Source: Tigriopus japonicus
Taxonomy: Eukaryota > Arthropoda > Copepoda > Harpacticoida > Harpacticidae
Direction of reading: 5' to 3'
DNA: 64,000 nucleotides
Assembly: GCA_010645155.1 (NCBI GenBank)
Contig: CM021315.1
Span: forward strand, 10,510,101-10,574,100
This document shows, one piece after another, positions 55,600 to 64,000 of the stretch (its first letter is position 1; each line of letters opens with the position of its first letter). The position numbers and the translations under genes are program-made. Below the pieces are notes generated by a model. The model had not been told where the DNA came from and did not search any database. It worked only from the letters and a program-made list of their open reading frames with translations.

Positions 55600-57842
55600 T
55601 AGGATTATGCATTTTTTTACGAATTTAAAAAAATCCATTCGCATTTTAGGATTTGATGTAGTTTTAACATTTTTTCTTTTACCTTGTGGTCCAAAAAATA
55701 GACCGTTCAAAATGGGCCAAAAATCCTTCAAAGAGACGTTAACTATTCTTTAGACCTTTACCATAAGAGTGGATTGATAAGGCAAAAGTCTCAAGTCACC
55801 AAATTAACCATGCTGGCGACTTCATAATCATTCTTGAGATGATGTACAATTTGTTCTCCCTGATTTGTTGCGATTGCTCCAGGTAAAAAATGTGAAATGT
55901 ATTGGCAGATTAATTCCACTCATAATGTGCTGAAACTTGAGTGTTCATTCAACCATTTGACCATACTGGAGGTGATCTTGGGAATTTTTGGTGAATGCGA
56001 TCATCAAACACCTCAGTTCAAGCTGATGTGGGTGGAAAAAAGTTGGAAGGTCCTCTTGTTTCATTCAAACCACCGACATCTGTAAAAGGTATAGGCTGTT
56101 GGGATCTTTTCAACATCGTATCTATTCCCTCATTCCATATTTGAGATCTACTTTTGCAATGGAGGGACTATTTCGTTCTCAAAGTAATGATCATTGTAGA
56201 TTGCGTTAATGAGCTTATCCTATTTGCTCCACTCTTGGTAGAAATTTATGCTTACATGTTAATGATGCACATAAACAAGAGTTGCATTAGCGAAGACAAA
56301 AAAACTTGCTAATAGGGTTTATGACATTCCCACTTCATTCATTTTTTGTTCAATTCCTCTTGGCTTCCTTATGCGCTGCCCCCGATCCTAACTGACTAAT
56401 CCATGTCATCATCAAAGATGGTGTCACATCTTTGTTTCTGATTTTATTCTTTGCAAGATGACTGATCAATTGATTATTGCAATATGGAACATAATTCTCA
56501 TTTTCAACGTTTTGTTAAATTGTTCGTCTGAACAATTTAACAAACTTGACATTAAACTTCTAGGGAAAATGTCCCGTGGCCAGTCGCTCAAAGCGTAAAA
56601 TCAAGTTTTAAAAAATGATGAATAAGAGAGAGGTAATAACTTTAAAACACACAACGTGAGCATCAGCAAAGTTTTGGTTTCACTTTTGGGACGGTTTAGT
56701 GTCTGACCATCGACTAGTCGAGTCGTCAAGAAGACAATTATTGGAAATTGCTTTTACTGAATGTAAGTGCAAGGACGTGCATATATTTTTAATCTACGAT
56801 TGTTCTGTTCTTCTGAGCGAATAAAATCGACCCAAATGTCCCCAAATAAGAGCTATTTAATAAGTGACATTTACATAATTGAGGCTTTTCTGAAACTGTC
56901 TGATTGTTGGGGCTTCAAACAAGAAAATGTAGAACCTTTGTTGGTGATTCAACATGGTTGAAAGGAAAAATATATGCCCCAAAACGCAATTTTGTACGGC
57001 ACTTAAAATTTGGCCCTTCTTTGAGGATCCGTACTGCAAGTTAACGATTGTTGACCAATTATTCCTTTTGTGGGGCTTCCTCAACGATTAGACCGAATAT
57101 CTATCCTTTTTCCCTCTAGCATGTCGCTCGCATGTGCTATCCTGTCCCACTGTTGATTCTTGAGAAAAGTGGAAAATATCTTAAAGCTTTATTTCCCGCG
57201 TTCACAAAAAAATATGTCTTTATGCGACAGGTCAATAATAGAAAAAATAGTTGGTCCGTGTCAATGAAAGGTTTAAAGAAGGAATTCCCACGGCTGTTTC
57301 TTTGAAGGTGTAAAGTTTTACCTGATTTTTATTTGTGACCTTTTCATGTGTTTGTTTTCTCTTTCAACGGACTTTATGGAGCTAATATTTGCATTTCTTT
57401 TCCTCATGGAGGGGTTCTTTTTCTCTGCCTGATTGGAATTTCCAAGGCATCGATTCAGGCGCAAAATTTACGAATTTACCAACCATTTTACTTCAACCTG
57501 ATTCTGACAAAAATATCAAACATGGGATTTGCCCAATCTCGAAATGGAATGGCGGTTGAGGGGAATAGGTCCTTAGCTTTTACGAAGTTTTGTTATGCAA
57601 ATTTCATGGAAGCTGCGCTTTTTTGGCAACTTTTCTTCCCCAACATAAAATGTTTCCTCTCAAGCGACAAAAGGTTTTTTATTGCTTGGATTTGCCCTTT
57701 GCGGGCAGTTCAACTTGTTTGTAAAAGCGAACTTTGCCTCTTTATTATTGATCTGTAAGTCACAGACAAAAATTGCACTTGGCTTAACAAGCAAACAACC
57801 TAAAAGAGTTTGAACATCTACGAAGCGAAAGATCATCTAGAT
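55600..57842. other. Intergenic, no gene recognised
   Basis: AT-rich sequence with short frames only. The 136-residue frame at 57348-57758 starts at a GTG and is Phe/Leu-rich without a domain. Pieces of decayed repeats may be present but could not be assigned. Confidence 0.5.
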
Positions 57843-58068
57843 TAGGGGTCGATAACCGTTTTTAGGTCAAAGCCCACCAATTTGACTACATGTTGTCAAG
57901 GGCCCACTAAATAGACGTGTGTAGGTCCAGGGGCCCACAAATTAGCGATCAAAGAGCTTGGGGCCACGAGAGCTGTACTATGGATGGCTTGGGCGCCCAC
58001 TATTTTGGACCTTTCCCATAGCACGTGGGCCCACATGTGGGCGGCGGCCCACCGGTTGCTGACCCCTG
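57843..58068. mobile_element. hAT-type MITE, family CAGGGGTCGGCAACC, copy 2
   Basis: Termini TAGGGGTCGATAACCG / CGGTTGCTGACCCCTG. It is flanked by a perfect 8-bp direct repeat, ATCTAGAT (57835-57842 and 58069-58076), the hAT hallmark. The interior shares GGGGCCCACAAATTAGCG with copy 3. No coding capacity. Confidence 0.95.
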
Positions 58069-58357
58069 ATCTAGATTCTAGAATATCTTTAAAAAACTAG
58101 TTGGTTGTGTAATTCTATATTTCATCTTTGTGACTCAGCCTTCAAAACGTTATGGTTTTGCTTTCCAATTCCACGCAATTGATCCTACTAGTATTAAGGT
58201 AGCGACTTACAATTTGGGCCAAAGTGGCCTTTTTCCCATTTGTAGGCCAATCTTTTCCGAGTGTGTTGCAAAAATGGTTACTTCTCCCTTCATTGGATTT
58301 CTTGGAATTAGCATATTTTCTACGATTGATTGATTGATTGATCTCACACTAGTAACA

Positions 58358-60420
58358 ATGTCTCGGCCACCTTCTTCATTTCTTTCGGCACTCGAATTTA
58401 CACGAAAGGAGCTAGATCGAGAGGTTTGTTCTCGACTCTTTTTTGTCGGTGGCTTCAATTTTCCGGCTAGCACTGTAGAGTGGGAGGTTAGTTCGGACGG
58501 GTACATTCCCATTTCGAAAATGGCATTGCTGTCTTTCGAAAAATTGGAAGAGTTTGCGATCTTGCGTAATCTCTCCCAACACTTGGGTATAGCAATCAGA
58601 ACAAAGAATGTTCTGGACTTGGGTTTTTTTCTATTGATCCTGATGTGATCCAGTATGTCCATGATGCCCCTAGTACAGGGGTCGGCAACCATTTTTGGGT
58701 CAAGGCCCACGAAATTTGATTCGTGTTGTCTGGGGCCCACCAAACAGGCATTGGTAGGTTCAGGGGCCCACAAATTAGCGATCAAAGAGCTTTGGTCCCA
58801 CAAGTACAGTACTATGGATGGCTCTCGGGCCCACTATTTTGGACTATCTCCATAGCTTCTGGGCCCACCAACGACCCCCCTTGGGCCCTACATTTGGGCC
58901 GCGGCCCAAAGGTTGCCGACCCCAGCCTTAGTAGCTTGCCAGGTCATTCTTGAGCTAGGGTCGACTAGAAATACTAGAAGGCGGAGATTGGCATTCAAAT
59001 CTATGATTGCCCGACCCGGCACGGACTGTCTGTGACGTCATTCATCATGCGGGAAGCCGAAGTTCATGATTAAAGGAACCTTTTCTTCTAAGAAACACAT
59101 CTAAACTGTTTCGCTCATCTGATAGGGCAGTTTGGTTATTGAAAATCCTCAAGTCTGCTGGATATGTGTCTAAGGTGTTCACCCGATATGCAAAAGTGAA
59201 TTTCAACTAGTGTGGAGTTTAAACAGGGGCCGATTAATTCACATGATCGGGTGATTGACAACAAAATCTCAGTGATGTGAAATCTCGGCTTGCGCAAGTT
59301 TTTTCACGGGAGGTGGCAGGGTAGGGTTACCTCTTAGAGAATGGGTGCTTTGCTCTGGTATATTAGCAAACACGAATTTGAGGTTGATTTGCAACCCTGC
59401 TCAGAAGTCACGAAAGTCAGGGATGCCTTGCCTTTTGTCGCTTCTTAAAGAAAAAAAACCTGTTTATGAAGGCTGGATAGACAGTGGGGAATATGATTTC
59501 ACTGAAGAAAATTGGCAACCACAGCACCAGGTCAGATCACTACACAATCAACAAAGAAGTACTCTGGTTTGTTGTTGAACTTCGTTAAAATTAGCTAAAT
59601 GTTCAACTGAATGCTCTTGACCAATCACCAGCGTGAATCATCGGCACCGTGTGTTAGCCTACGAATGCCAATATCTATCTTAGTGTGTCTAGGGTCGACC
59701 AATACTCAAAAATCGGTGAGCTTGAGAGTTAAACTTGTACCAAAGAGTGGTTTGGCCAAGTTTAAGTTCGAAGATGAACACTGGCCCCTTATTGTTGAAA
59801 GAATGGAAAACTTGGACCTGAACTTGGACTTTCAACCCTGAATCAGGAATCATCCACAAATGAAGCCATAAATAGGCTGATTTCAATTTTTGATGAGGTT
59901 TGTTTGTCTCTGTTTATTCCAGAAACGGCACCAAAAGGTGGGCCATTGTCTAGAATTCCAAAGTTTAGAAAGAAGTTGTTCAAGAGGAGTTGTCACATTT
60001 CAAATAGACTTCGACATACTTCAAATCCATTTGTTGTAGCTAGCCTCCAAAGCAAATTGGATGTGGTCCAAGCAAAGATTAGAGAAGGAAAGTAGAGTGA
60101 TCCAGGAGGTTAAGACGAATGCAAAGGCGTTTTCCTCTTTTACAAACACAAAGAGAAAAATGAAGCATCCAGTATGACCTTGTGAGGTCAACAGTAAAAC
60201 CGTTAATGATTGTGAGGTTATGGCCAATGTGCTTGGAGATCAGTTCTCAAGTGTATTTTCGATTTCAAAAAGGGTAGGAAAAGCAGGCCATGATGCTAGT
60301 CATGTTGTTGATGAATGATGAGACTTGCATTGATAGTCAGGATAATCGATTGGAGGATCTGGTAGTCAGAAATCAAGATGCTTACATTTCAGTTTCAGAT
60401 GAAATGTTCAAAGATTCTTG
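58358..60420 (+). pseudogene. Decayed LINE (non-LTR retrotransposon) fragment: endonuclease and pre-RT linker
   Basis: The first part (58358-58675) reads LFFVGGFNFPASTVEW, like the GDFNFP motif of LINE endonucleases. It continues TKNVLDLGF, then in a shifted frame SIDPDVIQYVHDAPL, like the block just before the SDH motif. A hAT MITE at 58676 cuts the domain here. The linker before RT follows at about 59690-60410: KFEDEHWPLIVERME; IPKFRKKLFKR; AFFSFTNTKRKMK; VMANVLGDQFSSVFS. These are typical of CR1/Jockey/I-like elements. Several frameshifts and stops; no RT follows. The stretch 58934-59690 is only partly explained. Confidence 0.78.
58676..58925. mobile_element. hAT-type MITE, family CAGGGGTCGGCAACC, copy 3, inserted in a LINE
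   Basis: Termini CAGGGGTCGGCAACC / GGTTGCCGACCCCAG. Flanking octamers CCCTAGTA (58668-58675) and CCTTAGTA (58926-58933) differ by one base. It interrupts the LINE endonuclease remnant at ...HDAPL, so it inserted after the LINE. Confidence 0.93.
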
Positions 60421-60941
60421 CCCCTTTTTTTCTCCTACTTAATGCACCATGGATCAGGGCATAGACCACGAAACTTCTGGACTGCTGACGGCCACGCAAC
60501 CTTTTCTGTAAGCGTCATGTTGCTCAGGAAGCTATGTTACTTAATTCAGACTTATGTTATAAAACAAAAAGGAACGTTTGGCATTTTTTGTGTCGATTAC
60601 CTAGATCCTGCGGGAAGTTATTCAAACTATATACTTTACACACACTTTTACAGAACTTTTTCAAAACAAGAAACTAAAAAGAATGAATGAAAATTCTTAA
60701 TCATTTGTGTAAATAAACTTATTAAGGAAGGTTTTGTGTCAAAAGAAACAAATTTATGATCTAAAAAGTCACTCAGAGTTGAGACATACATTTGGCGGCC
60801 AAATTTGCCTATTTTGTCAATAAGTGACTTTTAAGGCCAGAAAATAGAAACTTATTGGTATATTTGCGAATTTTTTTTCTAGCTTATTTCACGGGTTTGT
60901 AACCGATACAAGGGAATGAAATTCCTTGTAAGTCAATTGAG

Positions 60942-62190
60942 TCATTTTGAGTCAATGCAGTAAAATATTTGGTCAGATAACTTGTCCAAATATGCTGCTC
61001 TGGGGCAACCTTGAACATAAGGTTGGTCAGGAATGGTTAAAAGAAAACTGTCCAATTCTCGTTTAAAACTTGACAATGGATCATCTGTTCTATAGAATCG
61101 TTGGAGAGAACTTGGTAACAAATTGTAAAGCATTGGCCCTCTGTTTAAAATGGAGGAGGATTTAAGATTTTTTGCAAGTTTCTTATTACCTGAATAAAAC
61201 TTGTACCTGACCTCACACATGATGCCTCTTCTTTCGCTGACATTAAAATTCATCCCTGGATTGGTACACAAGACATGAATGCATTTAAAGACATAAAGTA
61301 TCTGGTACCGCTTGTACCTTTGCTGGACACTGTATAAACCAAGGGACCGAAGCCTTTCCCAATAACTCAGTCGCTTCATCCCAGTAATTGATCGCGTGAA
61401 CGATTTGTACGCCCTTGATTTTGTTTAATTCTACTGCTGATACTGGAGCCCAAATGGGAGATGCATATTCCAGATGGGGTTGTACTATCGACTTATAAAG
61501 GGTTTTCATGATATGCGGGTCCCTCAATTTAAGCGTCCTATAAATCCAGCCACATGTTTGATAAGCTTTGGTTACTTTTGATTGGATGTGTTCTTCAAAC
61601 TTGCCATCATCCTGAACAATAACTCCAAGGTCTTTTAATGACTTCTCAGTTCAAATGGGATTTTGAAGATTGTCCTGGTAAGTGGGAGGATCAGTTCCAA
61701 TGGGGTTATAGGTCATCACTTGGAATTTTTCTCCATTCAATGACATGTTGTGCAAGGCCACCCATTCGTAAATGGAGTTTAAATCAGTTTGGAGATAACC
61801 GGAGTTAAAAGAGTTTCTACCAAAGACTAATTTGGTATCGTCTGCGTATCATGAAATAGATGAGTGAAGGGGCAATCTGTGTAATAGTGCAATGAAAAGT
61901 ATGAGCAAGAGTGGGCCTAAGATGGTCCCCTGTGGTACCCCTGATGCCACTGGACATGGTTGGCTTAAACAACCGTCAATTTTCACTGCTTGAGTACAAT
62001 GGGTTAGGAACTCTCTTATCCACGAGTGCATTTTTCCTCCAACCCCTAATTGCGCTAGACAATTTAGCAGAAGGGCATGGTCTACCTTGTCAAAAGCTTT
62101 GGCAAAGTCCAAATAAACAACATCTACACATTCATAATGTTGAAGTCCCTCAATTATGTCGTCAAAGTGTCAAATCGAATTGAGTGCAAC
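60942..62190 (-). pseudogene. Decayed LINE reverse transcriptase and C-terminal fragment
   Basis: On the minus strand, HFDDIIEGLQHYECVDVVYL leads into DFAKAFDKVDHALLL and SGVPQGTILGPLLLILFI, then the catalytic box YADDTKLV at about 61834-61848, intact. The thumb and C-terminal region follow: DLGVIVQDDGKFEEHI, SIVQPHLEYASPIW, YWERLRSLGLYSVQQRYKRY. These are standard blocks of CR1/Jockey/I-like LINEs. Stops (for example just before YADD) and frameshifts make it non-functional. It is truncated at about 62190, where a MITE begins. Orientation is opposite to the LINE piece at 58.4-60.4 kb. Confidence 0.9.
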
Positions 62191-62652
62191 TTTTGGTAAT
62201 GGTGACGATGAGAGGTCTGGACGAAAGAACAACATAGAAGTGTTGCCAGATATTTCGGGATCAGTAGTTTCAAGTTAAATGATGACAAATATCAATTAAC
62301 AGAAAACACTTACCTTTCATTTTAAATATCTTCCACTTTCAAAACTGAAAGAAAAACGTCTTAAGATATTGCCTAAAGGAAAAACTTCATTGTTTAAACA
62401 AGCAGTTTTGATCTGAAATTCATTCTTGCAAGAAAGTATTCTATGTAGAACATCTGAATTGCTTTAAATCATTGCAATTTAGGTTTTCAAATTTGTTTGC
62501 TGAAATGAAAAAGCATGACAGTAACAATTTGCTTCCATCTAGCCGAATCTGACTCTCTTTTTGATATTTTTTGGCATGATTTATTCGTAAAGTTCTGGTA
62601 TCACTGGTTCGTTCTTTCGACCGGACCTCTCATCGTCACCATTACCACAAAA
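62191..62652. mobile_element. MITE-like element with ~43-bp terminal inverted repeats
   Basis: The left end TTTTGGTAATGGTGACGATG continues through AGAGGTCTGGACGAAAGAAC. It is mirrored at the right by GTTCTTTCGACCGGACCTCT and CATCGTCACCATTACCACAAAA. The 460-bp element abuts the 5' break of the LINE fragment. The interior is AT-rich and non-coding. The target duplication is not clear. Confidence 0.8.
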
Positions 62653-62742
62653 CGTCTCTTGATATAACAAACCCCTCAACATTGGAATCATGTTGCTCCT
62701 GACCGACCATATTTTAATTCTAGCTTTGACTTTTTAAACAAC

Positions 62743-63170
62743 TTAACATTGCAGAGAATAATGTGAATATAATTGAATTGGAGTCAGTCTAAATACAAAA
62801 AGTTTGTTGAAGGGCTCGTAGATCAAACCAATCATAATTAAAATCTTATTTGGCGTTGGAAGTGTTCGAAGATGGAATGTGATAGTAAAGAGTGCGACAA
62901 GACATTGGTCAGAGCTTGTTACCATCGTGATATCGCAACCAGTCTCCCCCCCATGTACATTGATGCACGAGCCATAATGACCACCACCATCAATAAAAAT
63001 ATCATCCAGTGATTCATTCTTGATGTGTACATAGTTAGCAGTTTTAGTTCTTCTTCTTCTTTTTCTTCATCTTGTCCACTAATGCCACACACTAGCCTCA
63101 TCACCTGTACTGCTGCCACGAGTAACAAGAGCATCTGGATTGGTCTATTCCACCACAACCAGTGATCTGC
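62743..63170 (-). pseudogene. Possible secreted-protein exon or broken ORF, unknown family
   Basis: One minus frame (about 63170-63060) encodes a hydrophobic leader, MLLLLVAAVQVMRLVCGISG, then DEEKEEEE. A second frame, open from about 63070 to 62743, continues with HIKNESLDDIFIDGGGHYGS, later GGETGCDITMVTSSDQC and LFTITFHLRTLPTPN. The switch falls in a GAA/AGA repeat, where an indel or assembly error is plausible. No domain is recognised and no intron fits well. It could equally be chance. Confidence 0.25.
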
Positions 63171-63179
63171 TCCAATCAC

Positions 63180-64000
63180 CCAATGTGCCTAAAGGCAGCT
63201 GTATCAAAGAACATACCCTGAGCAGAGTCAGATAATTCATGCAATTGTTGGCTTGGCCTTCATTATAGACCGATTGTTCGAGCTCTCGATTATCCCACTG
63301 AAATTCATGGTCTATATTTGGTAGGTTCCTTTAGAACTTTGCCGAACGAGAAATGCTTTTCATCAAAAAGACAGATAAAGTATTGTCGACGCCAAGAGAG
63401 CCCTGCTTTTTTGACTCTATTTAATTTTTCCTACCAAGAACACTTTTTTGCTTCACCTTTGATTTTGCTCTCTATTTATCACCTCGGTTGGTACTAGGGA
63501 ACAAGATGCATACAGCATGGCATAAATGGTATACCCCATTGTTATAGCAATGTCAGCAACCAGGCGGTCTTCATGATCATCATCCATCTTCGTATCCCGT
63601 CCATCCTTCGTTATATTGGTGCCTCTAAATGGAATGGTTGGACCGAGAAGACTCTTCTTTTGGCAAAAGGGATAAGCAACCTTTATGAGGAGCTAAAAAA
63701 TCCCAAAGCATGAATGACACTAGGGAGCTGACGTCATGAAGAGATTCTAAAACAACTTTTACACTCTCCTCCTGAATCTGTAAAGTTCACAAAAAATGCA
63801 TTGATATTCATGACCAGGTCCACCAGATTTTGTTAAAAAATATTGCCAAAAAATGTGGTATTTTTGGTAATAATTTTGAAAAATAATGTAACGCAATCGG
63901 ATTTCTTCGTAATTTTACTTGCACTTTTCTCATTATTTGCAGAAGAAACTGACCTTTTGCTATACTCCCATCAACTGTAAGCCTTACTTCATAGCTTGGA
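63180..64000. other. Intergenic to window end, nothing recognised
   Basis: No coding frame, long inverted repeat or tandem repeat stands out in the last 800 bases. Confidence 0.5.

Noticed and set aside
57348..57758. 136-residue plus frame in the 57 kb intergenic stretch
   Set aside because: It uses a GTG start, is rich in Phe and Leu, and has no recognised motif or supported splice sites.
58207..58803. 198-residue minus-strand open frame
   Set aside because: The plus strand of the same stretch encodes recognisable LINE endonuclease blocks, and the minus frame runs into a hAT MITE. It is antisense open sequence.
1..64000. CRISPR array, operon or bacterial defence system
   Set aside because: Spliced animal genes, eukaryotic transposons and simple repeats fill the window. 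No spaced direct repeats or prokaryotic gene strings are seen.

Overview
The window is animal nuclear DNA, most likely from an arthropod and perhaps a crustacean. The reasons are split genes with GT/AG introns, AATAAA poly(A) signals, animal-only protein families (CLCA, spondin), and a dense load of eukaryotic transposons (BEL/Pao, LINE, hAT and Tc1/mariner-type derivatives, a tRNA-like SINE). The species cannot be fixed from sequence alone. Two assembly gaps are present (28761-28861 and 41228-41492). || Layout. (1) 410-30472, plus strand: one large gene for a CLCA-family protein (calcium-activated chloride channel regulator). Its nine coding exons join in frame. A signal-peptide exon at 410-640 is separated by a 21.5-kb intron from exon 2 (22149-22295). 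Exons 3-9 lie between 24434 and 30472. The last exon encodes a transmembrane helix, a long cytoplasmic tail and a C-terminal PDZ-ligand-like end. (2) 30.8-41.9 kb: intergenic transposon graveyard. It holds a hAT-like MITE, a palindromic element with protein-coding arms, and a decayed BEL/Pao retrotransposon on the minus strand interrupted by a 1.09-kb foldback element and a 113-bp hairpin. (3) 41940-42418/42440, plus strand: a Ser/Gln/Asn-rich ORF of unknown function that may be a complete 166-residue gene. (4) 52373-42849, minus strand: a spondin-2/mindin-like secreted protein, seven coding exons joining in frame to 555 residues. It has Spondin_N, a long acidic/His/basic linker and one thrombospondin type-1 repeat. 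The genes in (3) and (4) converge, with poly(A) signals about 80 bp apart. (5) 52.8-64 kb: mostly repeats. These are clustered palindromic elements, a 100-bp near-perfect palindrome, a tRNA-derived SINE-like unit, hAT MITEs with target-site duplications, and two decayed LINE pieces in opposite orientation. || The two recognised genes encode a membrane-anchored and a secreted extracellular protein; nothing shows that they work together. The most distinctive theme is the number of long inverted-repeat (foldback) elements, at about 6.0, 11.2, 22.4, 34.1, 36.9 and 53.1-54.9 kb. Several are arranged as almost whole-length palindromes rather than elements with short terminal repeats. The CLCA protein also appears to have lost both its zincin motif and its VWA metal site. 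I found no prokaryotic features, CRISPR arrays or convincing intact tRNA or rRNA genes.
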